DNA of 62,220 bases from Streptomyces sp. ISL-1 (GCF_018614585.1 NZ_JAGGOI010000047.1:1-62220); one strand, 5' to 3'. Positions 45,389-54,084 are shown, numbered from the stretch's first letter. Numbers and translations: made by a program. The notes: a model not told the origin generated them from the sequence alone.

Positions 45389-46417
45389 GTGAGGGTCGGA
45401 ATCGTCGGAGCCACCGGTCAGGTCGGCGGAGTCATGCGCAAGATCCTCTCCGAGCGGAAGTTCCCGGTCGACGAGCTGCGACTGTTCGCCTCGGCGCGGT
45501 CCGCGGGCTCCACCCTGCCCTGGGAGGGCCGGGAGATCGCCGTCGAGGACGCCTCCGCCGCCGACTACTCCGGTCTGGACATCGTGATCTTCTCGGCCGG
45601 CGGCGCGACCGCCAAGGCGCTCGCCGAGAAGGTCGCCGCACAGGGCGCCGTCGTGATCGACAACTCCTCGGCCTGGCGCCGGGACCCCGAGGTGCCGCTG
45701 GTCGTCGCTGAGGTCAACCCGCACGCGATCAAGAACCGCCCCAAGGGCATCATCGCCAACCCGAACTGCACCACGATGGCCGCGATGCCGGTCCTGAAGC
45801 CCCTGCACGCCGAGGCGGGACTCACCGCGCTGATCGCCACCACCTACCAGGCCGTGTCCGGTTCCGGGGTGGCCGGTGTCGCCGAGCTGGACGGGCAGGT
45901 CAAGGAGGTCGCCGGCCGCGCGAGCGAGCTGACGCACGACGGCGCGGCCGTCGAGTTCCCCGAGCCCGCCGTCTACAAGCGCCCCATCGCCTTCAATGTC
46001 GTGCCGCTGGCGGGCAACCTCGTCGACGACGGCTCCTTCGAGACCGACGAGGAGCAGAAGCTCCGCAACGAGTCCCGCAAGATCCTGGAGATCCCGGAGC
46101 TCAAGGTCTCCGGCACCTGTGTCCGCGTCCCGGTCTTCTCCGGCCACTCGCTGCAGGTCAACGTCCGCTTCGAGCGCCCGATCAGCGTCGAGCGCGCCTA
46201 TGAGCTGCTGACGTACGCCCCGGGCGTCGAGCTCTCCGAGATCCCGACGCCGCTGCAGGCGGCCGGCAAGGACGCCTCGTACGTCGGCCGTATCCGCGTG
46301 GACGAGACCGCCGAGAACGGCCTCGCGCTCTTCCTGTCCAACGACAACCTCCGCAAGGGCGCGGCGCTGAACGCCGTGCAGATCGCGGAGCTCGTCGCCG
46401 ACGAGCTCAAGGCCTGA
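45389..46417 (+). CDS. asd: Aspartate-semialdehyde dehydrogenase
   Basis: A 342-residue enzyme of the lysine/threonine/methionine/diaminopimelate pathway, reducing aspartyl phosphate to the semialdehyde with NADPH. It shows the N-terminal NADP loop GATGQVGGVM (6-15), the active-site cysteine in NPNCTTMAAM and substrate residues in RVPVFSGHS. GTG 45389 has AAAGGAG upstream. The leader (45198-45388) contains paired GGACAA elements near 45295-45310 that could be part of a promoter. No aspartokinase (ask) gene is next to it. A 17-bp hairpin follows. Confidence 0.96.
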   Translation: MRVGIVGATGQVGGVMRKILSERKFPVDELRLFASARSAGSTLPWEGREIAVEDASAADYSGLDIVIFSAGGATAKALAEKVAAQGAVVIDNSSAWRRDPEVPLVVAEVNPHAIKNRPKGIIANPNCTTMAAMPVLKPLHAEAGLTALIATTYQAVSGSGVAGVAELDGQVKEVAGRASELTHDGAAVEFPEPAVYKRPIAFNVVPLAGNLVDDGSFETDEEQKLRNESRKILEIPELKVSGTCVRVPVFSGHSLQVNVRFERPISVERAYELLTYAPGVELSEIPTPLQAAGKDASYVGRIRVDETAENGLALFLSNDNLRKGAALNAVQIAELVADELKA

Positions 46418-46429
46418 CCCCTGCCGGCG

Positions 46430-46466
46430 ACGAGGGCGGGGCACCCACGGGGTGCCCCGCCCTCGT
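46430..46466 (+). terminator. Terminator after asd
   Basis: A 17-bp perfect inverted repeat (46430-46446 with 46450-46466, loop ACG), 13 bases after the stop codon. Confidence 0.92.
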
Positions 46467-46512
46467 GCTGCTCCCCGCGGGCCTGCCCCTTCGGCCGGGG
46501 CAGCGGGCGGAG

Positions 46513-46560
46513 CAGGCGATCGGGGCAGGCGATCGGGGCAGGCAAATAGAGCAGGCGACG
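46513..46560 (+). repeat. 13-bp tandem repeats between asd and pepN2
   Basis: CAGGCGATCGGGG occurs exactly twice (46513-46525, 46526-46538), followed by a diverged unit (46539-46551) and a partial one from 46552. It lies between the asd terminator and the pepN2 start. Confidence 0.85.
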
Positions 46561-46616
46561 GACCCGCACCCCGTGGAAAGATGGCCGCAAACGTCACGAA
46601 CCGAGGAGATGACAGC

Positions 46617-49187
46617 GTGCCTGGCACGAATCTGACCCGCGAAGAGGCCCAGCAGCGGGCGAGCCTGCTGAGTGTCGACTCGTACGAGATCGACCTCGAC
46701 CTGAGCGGGGCACAGGAGGGCGGGACCTACCGGTCCGTGACCACGGTGCGCTTCGACTCCGCCGAGGAGGGCGCGGAGACCTTCATCGATCTGGTCGCCC
46801 CGGCCGTGCACCAAGTCGTGCTGAACGGCAAGGCACTGGACGTCGCCGCCGTCTTCAGGGACTCGCGGATCGCGCTGCCGCATCTGCACACGGGCCAGAA
46901 CGAGCTGACGGTCGTCGCGGACTGCGCGTACACCAACACCGGTGAGGGGCTGCACCGGTTTGTCGACCCGGTGGACCAGCAGGCCTATCTCTACACGCAG
47001 TTCGAGGTGCCGGACGCGCGCCGCGTCTTCGCCTCCTTCGAGCAGCCGGACCTCAAAGCGACCTTCCGGTTCACCGTGAAGGCCCCCGAGGGCTGGACGG
47101 TCGTCTCGAACTCCCCCACTCCGGAGCCCCAGGACAACGTCTGGCGCTTCGAGCCGACACCGCGGATCTCCACGTACATCACCGCGCTGATCGTCGGTCC
47201 GTACCACAGCGTGCACAGCTCGTACGAGAAGGACGGGCAGAGCGTCCCGCTCGGCGTCTACTGCCGGCCCTCGCTCGCCGAGTTCCTGGACTCGGACGCG
47301 ATCTTCGAGGTCACCCGGCAGGGCTTCGACTGGTTCCAGGAGAAGTTCGACTACGAATACCCCTTCGCCAAGTACGACCAGCTCTTCGTGCCGGAGTTCA
47401 ACGCGGGCGCGATGGAGAACGCCGGCGCGGTGACCATCCGCGACCAGTACGTCTTCCGCTCGAAGGTGACCGACGCGGCGTACGAGACGCGCGCCGAGAC
47501 GATCCTGCACGAGCTCGCGCACATGTGGTTCGGCGACCTGGTCACCATGGAGTGGTGGAACGACCTGTGGCTGAACGAGTCGTTCGCCACCTACACCTCG
47601 ATCGCCTGCCAGGCGCACGCCCCCGGCTCGAAGTGGCCGCACGCCTGGACCACTTTCGCGAACCAGATGAAGACCTGGGCCTACCGGCAGGACCAGCTGC
47701 CGTCCACCCACCCGATCATGGCCGACATCCGTGACCTGGACGACGTCCTGGTCAACTTCGACGGCATCACCTACGCCAAGGGCGCGTCGGTGCTGAAGCA
47801 GCTCGTCGCGTATGTCGGGCAGGACGAGTTCTTCCGCGGGGTGCAGGCGTACTTCAAGGCGCACGCGTTCGGCAACACCAGGCTGTCCGACCTGCTGGGC
47901 GCGCTGGAGGAGACCTCCGGCCGTGACCTGAAGACCTGGTCGAAGGCGTGGCTGGAGACGGCCGGCATCAACATCCTGCGCCCCGAGATCGAGGTCTCCG
48001 AGGACGGGTACGTCACCTCGTTCTCCGTACGCCAGGAGGCGCCCGCCCTGCCCGCCGGCGCCAAGGGTGAGCCAACGCTGCGTCCGCACCGGATCGCGAT
48101 CGGCTGCTACGACCTCGACGAGAACGGCAAGCTGGTCCGTACGAACCGGATCGAGCTCGACGTGGACGGCGAGAGCACCGATGTGCCGTTCCCGCAGAAC
48201 ACCCGCCGTCCCGCGGTGATCCTGCTCAACGACGACGATCTGACGTACACGAAGGTCCGCCTAGACGAGGAGTCGCTGCGGGTCGTCACCGAGCACCTCG
48301 GCGACTTCACCGAGGTGCTGCCGCGGGCCCTGTGCTGGGCCTCCGCCTGGGACATGACCCGCGACGGCGAGCTGGCGACGCGGGACTATCTCTCTCTGGT
48401 CCTCTCCGGCATCGGCAAGGAGTCGGACATCGGCGTCGTGCAGTCGCTGCAGCGCCAGGTGAAGCTGGCGATCGACCTGTACGCCGCGCCGGAGTGGCGC
48501 GAGACGGGGCTGACGCAGTGGACGGACGCGACGCTGGCGCATCTGCGCGCGTCGAAGCCGGGCGGCGACCACCAGCTGGCGTGGGCGCGGGCGTTCGCCG
48601 CGACCGCGAGGACGCCGCAGCAGCTGGACCTGCTGCAGGCGCTGCTCGACGGCACGGAGTCGATCGATGGTCTGGCCGTGGACACCGAGCTGCGGTGGAC
48701 GTTCGTGGAGCGTCTCGCCGCTGCCGGCCTGCTCGACGAGGACGAGATCGCCGCGGAGTACGAGCGGGACAAGACGGCGGCGGGCGAGCGCCACGCGGCG
48801 ACGGCGCGCGCGGCCCGGCCGACCCAGGATGCGAAGGCCGAGGCCTGGGCCTCGGTCGTCGAGTCCGACAAGCTGCCGAACGCCATGCAGGAGGCGGTCA
48901 TCGGGGGCTTCGTCCAGACCGACCAGCGCGAGCTGCTCGCCCCGTACACCGACAAGTACTTCGCCACGGTCAAGGACGTGTGGGAGTCCCGCAGCCATGA
49001 GATCGCCCAGCAGATCGCGGTCGGGCTCTACCCCTCGCTCCAGGTCTCGCAGGCCACACTGGACACGACGGACGCGTGGCTGGCATCGGCCGAGCCGAAC
49101 GCCGCGCTGCGGCGGCTGATCTCGGAGTCGCGGGCGGGCGTCGAGCGTGCGCTGAAGGCGCAGGAGGCGGACGCGGCCGCTGCGTAA
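46617..49187 (+). CDS. pepN: M1-family aminopeptidase N (second copy)
   Basis: An 856-residue zinc aminopeptidase, paralogue of the gene at 37144. It has GAMENAG and the zinc site HELAHMWFGD with the third-ligand glutamate in LNESFAT, and an M1 architecture throughout. The GTG at 46617 (VPGTNLTREEAQQRA) follows GAGGAG at the proper spacing and matches the start of the first copy. It ends in an alanine-rich tail and is followed by a 13-bp hairpin. Two cytosolic PepN enzymes 7 kb apart may differ in peptide preference; which is the main one cannot be told. Confidence 0.95.
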   Translation: MPGTNLTREEAQQRASLLSVDSYEIDLDLSGAQEGGTYRSVTTVRFDSAEEGAETFIDLVAPAVHQVVLNGKALDVAAVFRDSRIALPHLHTGQNELTVVADCAYTNTGEGLHRFVDPVDQQAYLYTQFEVPDARRVFASFEQPDLKATFRFTVKAPEGWTVVSNSPTPEPQDNVWRFEPTPRISTYITALIVGPYHSVHSSYEKDGQSVPLGVYCRPSLAEFLDSDAIFEVTRQGFDWFQEKFDYEYPFAKYDQLFVPEFNAGAMENAGAVTIRDQYVFRSKVTDAAYETRAETILHELAHMWFGDLVTMEWWNDLWLNESFATYTSIACQAHAPGSKWPHAWTTFANQMKTWAYRQDQLPSTHPIMADIRDLDDVLVNFDGITYAKGASVLKQLVAYVGQDEFFRGVQAYFKAHAFGNTRLSDLLGALEETSGRDLKTWSKAWLETAGINILRPEIEVSEDGYVTSFSVRQEAPALPAGAKGEPTLRPHRIAIGCYDLDENGKLVRTNRIELDVDGESTDVPFPQNTRRPAVILLNDDDLTYTKVRLDEESLRVVTEHLGDFTEVLPRALCWASAWDMTRDGELATRDYLSLVLSGIGKESDIGVVQSLQRQVKLAIDLYAAPEWRETGLTQWTDATLAHLRASKPGGDHQLAWARAFAATARTPQQLDLLQALLDGTESIDGLAVDTELRWTFVERLAAAGLLDEDEIAAEYERDKTAAGERHAATARAARPTQDAKAEAWASVVESDKLPNAMQEAVIGGFVQTDQRELLAPYTDKYFATVKDVWESRSHEIAQQIAVGLYPSLQVSQATLDTTDAWLASAEPNAALRRLISESRAGVERALKAQEADAAAA

Positions 49188-49197
49188 CGAGCTCGCG

Positions 49198-49236
49198 CGA
49201 GGGCGCCCCGGGCCACATCGGCTCGGGGCGCCCTCG
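49198..49236 (+). terminator. Terminator after pepN2
   Basis: A 13-bp perfect inverted repeat (49198-49210 with 49224-49236, 13-base loop), 10 bases after the stop codon. Confidence 0.85.
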
Positions 49237-49361
49237 TCGGTGCCGGGCGAAAACAATGCGCCAATTACTGTGACCCGCCGTCAAACTCCTTGGCCGGACA
49301 TGGATATGCTCCCGACCGTCGTTATGTGATCTTCTTCGTTCGATGGGGTTTGAGGGTGCTG

Positions 49362-50798
49362 ATGGTTCGACAGGAAACGTCGACCGGAAGTCCGCGGCCT
49401 GCGGGCTCTTCCGTGTGGCTGCTGCCCGTCGCCGTAATCGCCGCGGCCACCGCGGCGGCCGCCGTACTGGTCTCCGAGTCGGCCCGCACCCCTGTGCTCT
49501 GGATCGGTGTCGCGGCGGTCGTCATGGTGGCGATCGCCTGCGCCGAAGCAGCGCGCCGGGGCAGGCTGGTCCAGGAGCTGCGGGCCAGACTCTCGGAGCG
49601 GGAGGCCGCGCTGGCGCGGCAGCAGGCCGAGACCGGATACCTCGCCGACGAACTGCTGCCGCAGGTGGTGGAGCGGCTGCGCAAGGGCGAGTTCCCGGAG
49701 GACGTACTCGAATCGATCGACGCCCGGGCCGAGCACCAGGCGGTGCTGCGCTCGGTACTCAACGCCGTGGTGGCCGAGGAAGATCTGCGCGAATCCGCAC
49801 AGCGCGCCTTCGTCAACATCGCCCGACGGGTTCAGGCCATCGTCCACCAACAGGCGCAGGAACTACGGGAGATGGAGGACCGGCACGGCCGCTCCCCCGA
49901 AGTCTTCGGCGATCTGCTCCGGATCGACCACGGCACCGCGCTCATCGGCCGGCTCGCCGACTCCATCGCCGTGCTCGGCGGCGCGCGGCCCGGCCGCCAG
50001 TGGAGCAAGGCCGTACCCCTCTACAGCGTGATGCGCGGCGCCATGTCGCGGATCATCGACTACCAGCGGGTGGAGCTGCACTCGGTCACCGAGGTCGCCG
50101 TCCTCGGCACCGCCGTCGAGCCGCTGATCCACGCGCTCGCCGAGCTGCTCGACAACGCCACCCGCTACTCGCCGCCGCAGACCAAGGTCCATCTGACCGC
50201 CGTCGACGTGCAGTCGGGCATCGCCATCGAGATCGAGGACGGCGGCGTCAGCATGAGCGAGGAGGCCCGCAAGCGGGCCGAGCGTATGCTCCGCCAGGCC
50301 CAGCAGGGCATCGATGTCAACGACCTCGGTGAGACGCCGCGCCTGGGCCTCGCCGTGGTCGGCCGGCTGTCGCAGGCGTACGGCTTCCAGGTCTCGCTGC
50401 GCTCCTCCGCGTACGGCGGTGTGCGCGCCATCCTGGTGGTCCCGCAGGCGCTGATCACCACGGCCGCTTCGGCGACCGGTCTCGCGCATGGCATCGGCGC
50501 CTCCTCCGGCCCCCGCCCGACTCTGCCTCAGGCCCCCGCCGAGCGCCCGCCCAAGCCGGCCACCGGTCCCACGACGGTGGAAGACGAGCTCCCTGTCGTG
50601 GCCGAGCGGACCGCGAACGGTCTGCCGCAGCGGCGTCGCAAGGCGCCCGTCGCGGCACCGGCCCCAACTGCCGCGCCGGCGCCGGAGTCCGAATCGGATC
50701 CCGCACCCGCGGTGCAGCCCGGCATGTGGCTGGCCGCCTTCCAGAGCGGCGTGACCGGCGAGACCCCCGAGACGAACAGAGGGAACAACCAGCCATGA
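49362..50798 (+). CDS. cvnA: Conservon sensor histidine kinase-like protein CvnA
   Basis: A 478-residue protein. Two adjacent membrane helices near the N-terminus (VWLLPVAVIAAATAAAAVLV and VLWIGVAAVVMVAIACAEAA) are separated by only about nine residues, so there is almost no extracytoplasmic sensor domain. A coiled-coil region and a degenerate H-box (LLRIDHGTALIGRL) follow, then a HATPase domain with N-box ELLDNATRYSPP and G-box LGLAVVGRLSQAYGF, and a proline/alanine-rich tail of ~110 residues. ATG 49362 with GAGGG upstream. In conservons CvnA works with CvnB, C and D at the membrane. The stop overlaps cvnB (ATGA). Confidence 0.9.
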   Translation: MVRQETSTGSPRPAGSSVWLLPVAVIAAATAAAAVLVSESARTPVLWIGVAAVVMVAIACAEAARRGRLVQELRARLSEREAALARQQAETGYLADELLPQVVERLRKGEFPEDVLESIDARAEHQAVLRSVLNAVVAEEDLRESAQRAFVNIARRVQAIVHQQAQELREMEDRHGRSPEVFGDLLRIDHGTALIGRLADSIAVLGGARPGRQWSKAVPLYSVMRGAMSRIIDYQRVELHSVTEVAVLGTAVEPLIHALAELLDNATRYSPPQTKVHLTAVDVQSGIAIEIEDGGVSMSEEARKRAERMLRQAQQGIDVNDLGETPRLGLAVVGRLSQAYGFQVSLRSSAYGGVRAILVVPQALITTAASATGLAHGIGASSGPRPTLPQAPAERPPKPATGPTTVEDELPVVAERTANGLPQRRRKAPVAAPAPTAAPAPESESDPAPAVQPGMWLAAFQSGVTGETPETNRGNNQP

Positions 50799-51211
50799 CT
50801 CAGCAGCAGTCCAACCAGACCAACATGGACTGGATGCTCAAGGACCTCGCGGAGGGCGTGCCGCAGACCAGGAATGTGGTCGTCCTCTCCGCCGACGGTC
50901 TGCGCATGGCCCAGTACGGAACCGACACCGACACCGCCGACCGGCTGGCGGCCGCCTGTGCCGGGCTGCAGTCCCTGGCCGGCGCGGTCGCCTCCGAACT
51001 CCCGCACAGCGACGGCCGGATGCGGCTGGTCGTGATCGAGATGGACGGCGGTTTCTTCTATCTGATGGCAGCGGGCCCCGGGGCATTCCTCGCGGTGCTC
51101 GCCGACGCGGACGTCGACGCAGGGCTGATGGGCCAGCGGATGCGGGACCTCGTTCTGCGGATCGGTGAGCACCTGAGCACCCCGCCGCGTCAGGATGGAC
51201 AGCCGAGGTGA
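50795..51211 (+). CDS. cvnB: Conservon roadblock/LC7 protein CvnB
   Basis: A 138-residue roadblock/LC7-domain protein (NMDWMLKDLAEGVPQTRNVVVLSADGLRMA and RLVVIEMDGGFFYLMAAGPGA when read as two stretches). Such domains regulate small Ras-like GTPases and would pair with CvnD. ATG 50795 overlaps the cvnA stop by ATGA; its own stop overlaps the cvnC start, so the four conservon genes are translationally coupled. Confidence 0.92.
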   Translation: MTQQQSNQTNMDWMLKDLAEGVPQTRNVVVLSADGLRMAQYGTDTDTADRLAAACAGLQSLAGAVASELPHSDGRMRLVVIEMDGGFFYLMAAGPGAFLAVLADADVDAGLMGQRMRDLVLRIGEHLSTPPRQDGQPR

Positions 51212-51567
51212 GCGACGCGGGCGGCCGGGACTGGGAGGACAGTCCCGAGCGGCTCTACGTCATCACAGGTGGCCGCAGCGGCTCGTCCGTCCCCGCCACG
51301 CTGGACCTGGTCACCCTGATCATGGCCAGGTCCGGGCCGAAGCCCGGTATGCAGCCGGAGCACGCGGCGATCATCCGGCTCTGCGACGCGCCGCTGTCGG
51401 TCGCCGAGATCTCCGCGTACACCGGCCTTCCGGTCAGCGTCGTGACCGTGTTGATCGGCGATCTGCTCGCCGGCAACCGGGTCGTCGCCCGAGCACCCGT
51501 CCCACCCGCCCGACTTCCCGACCGCGCTTTGATTGAGGCAGTGATCGATGGACTTCAGAGGCTCTGA
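51208..51567 (+). CDS. cvnC: Conservon DUF742 protein CvnC
   Basis: A 119-residue DUF742 protein: RLYVITGGRSGSS near the start, a central helical region (EHAAIIRLCDAPLSVAEISA) and a winged-helix-like end (LPVSVVTVLIGDLLAGNRVV). DUF742 proteins are the third member of conservons, with an uncertain adaptor or DNA-binding role. GTG 51208 overlaps the cvnB stop (GTGA). The 3' end overlaps cvnD by 20 bases. Confidence 0.92.
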   Translation: MSDAGGRDWEDSPERLYVITGGRSGSSVPATLDLVTLIMARSGPKPGMQPEHAAIIRLCDAPLSVAEISAYTGLPVSVVTVLIGDLLAGNRVVARAPVPPARLPDRALIEAVIDGLQRL

Positions 51568-52177
51568 GCAACCGGCGCCGGCCGCCGGGCCGCGGAGCGA
51601 GGATGCGCTGCCGGCAACCGCTGCCGCCGCCGTCAAAGTGGTGATCGTGGGCGGCTTCGGGGTCGGCAAGACGACCCTGGTCGGCTCGGTCAGCGAGATC
51701 CGGCCACTGACCACCGAGGAGACGATGACCCAGGCCGGGGTCGGCGTCGACGACACGGCGGGCATAGGCGACAAGACGTCGACGACGGTCGCGATGGACT
51801 TCGGCCGCATCAGCATCAACGAGGAGCTGGTGCTCTATCTGTTCGGCACTCCCGGACAGGAGCGCTTCTGGTTCCTGTGGCGCGGTCTGTTCGAGGGCGC
51901 GCTGGGTGCCGTGGTGCTGGTCGACACCCGCCGCCTCGAGGTCAGCTTCGACGTCATCGGGCGTCTGGAGGAGCGCGGGGTGCCGTTCGTGGTGGCCGTG
52001 AACTCCTTCCCGGACACGCCCGGTTATCCGGTGGATGAGCTGCGGGCCGCGCTCGATCTCCCCGAGGCGGTGCCGATCGTGATGTGCGACGCCCGGGAGC
52101 GCGCGTCCAGCCGGGACGTACTGATGACGCTGATGCGCTACCTGCAGACGCTGGCCACGACGCGGGAGGCGTCATGA
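51548..52177 (+). CDS. cvnD: Conservon Ras/Rab-like GTPase CvnD
   Basis: A 209-residue small GTPase. The P-loop GGFGVGKT (35-42) is intact; the switch II motif reads FGTPGQERFWFLW in place of DxxGQ, and the NKxD motif is degenerate (VAVNSFPD), both usual for the conservon GTPase group. It is thought to act as a G-protein-like output of CvnA with CvnB and CvnC. Its ATG overlaps cvnC by 20 bases. A 32-codon frame beginning ATGATCCTG overlaps its stop and may be a relic of a further conservon gene. The next full gene is a terpene cyclase. Confidence 0.94.
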   Translation: MDFRGSEQPAPAAGPRSEDALPATAAAAVKVVIVGGFGVGKTTLVGSVSEIRPLTTEETMTQAGVGVDDTAGIGDKTSTTVAMDFGRISINEELVLYLFGTPGQERFWFLWRGLFEGALGAVVLVDTRRLEVSFDVIGRLEERGVPFVVAVNSFPDTPGYPVDELRAALDLPEAVPIVMCDARERASSRDVLMTLMRYLQTLATTREAS

Positions 52178-52288
52178 TCCTGCCCTCGCGACGCCTCGCG
52201 ACGGCGCACGGCCCACGGCCTGGTCCGTTCTCACCCCGACGGCCGGGGAGGGCGCGGTGGCGTGCCCCATAGCCGGGGGCTTGTCCTA

Positions 52289-52317
52289 TTGGATCAACCG
52301 CTCGGAGTGAATACTAT
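52289..52317 (+). promoter_or_regulatory. Candidate sigma70-type promoter for the terpene cyclase
   Basis: TTGGAT (52289-52294) and TACTAT (52312-52317) are separated by exactly 17 bases, close to the consensus TTGACA-N17-TANNNT. Initiation would be near 52324, leaving an ~80-base leader with a small hairpin (52352-52357 with 52362-52367). Confidence 0.55.
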
Positions 52318-52401
52318 GCGCCATGGTTGATCGCTCTGGGGCGCAAGTGACCTCTGCTGAAGCAGAGTTGGCGTCGCGCCCCCAACGAGAGGGAGTTCGC
52401 A

Positions 52402-53538
52402 GTGGGACCCGAGCTGAGAGTTCCACCGATCTTCTCTCCCATTCCGCCGGCGATCCATCCGTGCCATGCGGACATAGACGTGCAGACCGCGGCCTGGGCC
52501 GAAACGTTTCGCATCGGGTCCGACGAGTTGCGCGGCAGACTCGTGATGCAGGACATCGGCACGTTCTCCGCCCGGATACTGCCGGAAGGCAGTGAGGAGG
52601 TCGTCTCCCTCCTCTCGGACTTCGTCCTGTGGCTCTTCGGCGTGGACGACGGACACTGCGAGGAGGGGGAACTCGGCCACCGGCCCGGCGACTTGGCCGG
52701 CCTGCTCCATCGTCTGCTGCGCGTCGCCCAGAACCCGGAAGCCCCGATGCTGCTCGACGAACCGCTGGCCGCGGGACTGCGGGACCTGCGGCTCCGGGTC
52801 AGCCGCTACGGCACCCCGGGCCAGACGGCCCGCTGGGTGGACGCGCTGCGGGAGTACTTCTTCTCCGTGGTGTGGGAGGCGGCCCACCGCAGTACGGGCA
52901 CCGTGCCGGACCTGAACGACTACACCCTGATGCGCCTCTACGACGGCGCGACGTCCGTGGTGCTACCGCTGCTGGAGATGGGACACGGCTACGAGCTCCA
53001 GCCGCACGAGCGGGACCACACCGCCGTGCGCGCGGCGGCCGAGATGGCGTCCTTCATCATCACGTGGGACAACGACATCTTCTCGTACCACAAGGAACGC
53101 AACGGGTCGGGCTACTACCTCAACGCCCTGCGGGTGCTGGAGGAGGAGCACGGTCTCAATCCCGTCCAGGCACTGGAGACGGCGATCTCCCAGCGGGACC
53201 GGGTGATGACCCTCTTCATGCGCCTGAGCGCGCACCTGCAGCCGACGGCCAGCCCGCAGCTGCGGCGGTATCTGAGCAGCCTTGCCTGCTTCATACGCGG
53301 CGCCCAGGACTGGGGCATCAGCTCCGTTCGGTACACCACGCCGGACGATCCGGCGGCCTTCCCGTCGGTGTTCCGCGATACGCCCACCGACGACAGCCGC
53401 GAGCCACTGGACATCCCCGCCGTCTCCTGGTGGTGGGACCTCATGCCCGACGAGGTGCCCGGTCATGTGCCCCACCTCGTGCCCGACGGGACCGCATCGC
53501 GTGTACGGCACCGGCCGATGCAGGGGAACGCGGCCTAG
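52402..53538 (+). CDS. Class I terpene cyclase (sesquiterpene synthase-like)
   Basis: A 378-residue bacterial class I terpene synthase, ionising a prenyl diphosphate (probably farnesyl diphosphate) and cyclising it. All hallmark residues are present: metal-binding D82-D83 with E87 (VDDGHCEE), pyrophosphate-sensor R178 exactly 46 residues before the NSE triad N224/S228/E232 (NDIFSYHKE), and R310-Y311 (SSVRY). The C-terminal ~50 residues extend past the usual end and are proline- and acid-rich. GTG 52402 has GAGGGAG upstream. It follows the conservon on the same strand after a 224-base gap with its own putative promoter. The product cannot be predicted from sequence. Confidence 0.93.
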   Translation: MGPELRVPPIFSPIPPAIHPCHADIDVQTAAWAETFRIGSDELRGRLVMQDIGTFSARILPEGSEEVVSLLSDFVLWLFGVDDGHCEEGELGHRPGDLAGLLHRLLRVAQNPEAPMLLDEPLAAGLRDLRLRVSRYGTPGQTARWVDALREYFFSVVWEAAHRSTGTVPDLNDYTLMRLYDGATSVVLPLLEMGHGYELQPHERDHTAVRAAAEMASFIITWDNDIFSYHKERNGSGYYLNALRVLEEEHGLNPVQALETAISQRDRVMTLFMRLSAHLQPTASPQLRRYLSSLACFIRGAQDWGISSVRYTTPDDPAAFPSVFRDTPTDDSREPLDIPAVSWWWDLMPDEVPGHVPHLVPDGTASRVRHRPMQGNAA

Positions 53539-53553
53539 AGCAACGGGTTCTCC

Positions 53554-53601
53554 GGTGTCGGTGCCGGTGCCGGTGTCGGTGCCGGTGTCGGTGCCGGTGT
53601 C
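53554..53601 (+). repeat. 6-bp tandem repeats downstream of the terpene cyclase
   Basis: Eight units of GGTGTC or GGTGCC in a row, starting 16 bases after the cyclase stop. No gene is seen in 53539-53836 apart from this and two hairpins. Confidence 0.95.
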
Positions 53602-53691
53602 AGGACGGCCGGCTGTGCCGCGTGACGCGTCCGTCGTCAGCCCGTCGCCGCCGGTGAGCGCGGGATGCGGCGGCCCCGCCCCAGCACCACC

Positions 53692-53718
53692 TCAGGCTCC
53701 CGGCAGGCCGGAGCCTGA
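53692..53718 (+). terminator. Hairpin downstream of the terpene cyclase
   Basis: A 9-bp inverted repeat (TCAGGCTCC 53692-53700 with GGAGCCTGA 53710-53718, 9-base loop). A plausible terminator of the cyclase transcript. Confidence 0.6.
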
Positions 53719-53743
53719 ATGGTTGGGGGGATGGCAGGCATGG

Positions 53744-53784
53744 CAAGGGCGCCTTGGGTGCGTACACACCTCAAGGCGCCCTTG
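53744..53784. terminator. Bidirectional terminator
   Basis: A 13-bp perfect outer arm (53744-53756 with 53772-53784) and a 4-bp inner arm (53757-53760 with 53767-53770) with one bulged base. It sits between the convergent cyclase and the small membrane-protein gene. Confidence 0.85.
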
Positions 53785-53836
53785 GAAAGCCGGTGGAGCT
53801 AGTAGATCTCGTGGAGCTGACGGGGCCTGAAGCCGG

Positions 53837-54064
53837 TCAGGTCTGCTTCCTGGACTTGTCGAGAACCATTACCAGGCCCACGATCAGCAGGAAGAGCCCC
53901 ACCGGCGCCGCGACAAAGAGGCCCACCGTCTCCATCACGCTCAGACCCTGGCCCGGGTCCTCGCCGTCGTCACTGAAGGCAAGCGCGGGCGACGACAGGA
54001 GCAGCATCATCAGCGTCGTACCGGCCGCGACGGAGCCGGCGCGCAAAGCGTTCTTCTTGTCCAC
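53837..54064 (-). CDS. Small membrane protein, 75 aa
   Basis: A 75-residue protein starting at a GTG (VDKKNALRAGSVAAG). A hydrophobic N-terminal segment (SVAAGTTLMMLLLSSPALAF) looks like a signal peptide or anchor, followed by an acidic spacer (SDDGEDPGQG), a second membrane helix (VGLFVAAPVGLFLLIVGLVMVL) and a basic tail (DKSRKQT). The longer open frame upstream is antisense to nothing useful and has shadow-like composition, so the short start is preferred. Function unknown. It lies 20 bases beyond the malQ stop on the same strand. Confidence 0.75.
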   Translation of the reverse strand: MDKKNALRAGSVAAGTTLMMLLLSSPALAFSDDGEDPGQGLSVMETVGLFVAAPVGLFLLIVGLVMVLDKSRKQT

Positions 54065-54084
54065 GATGCCAACGTAGCGAACGG

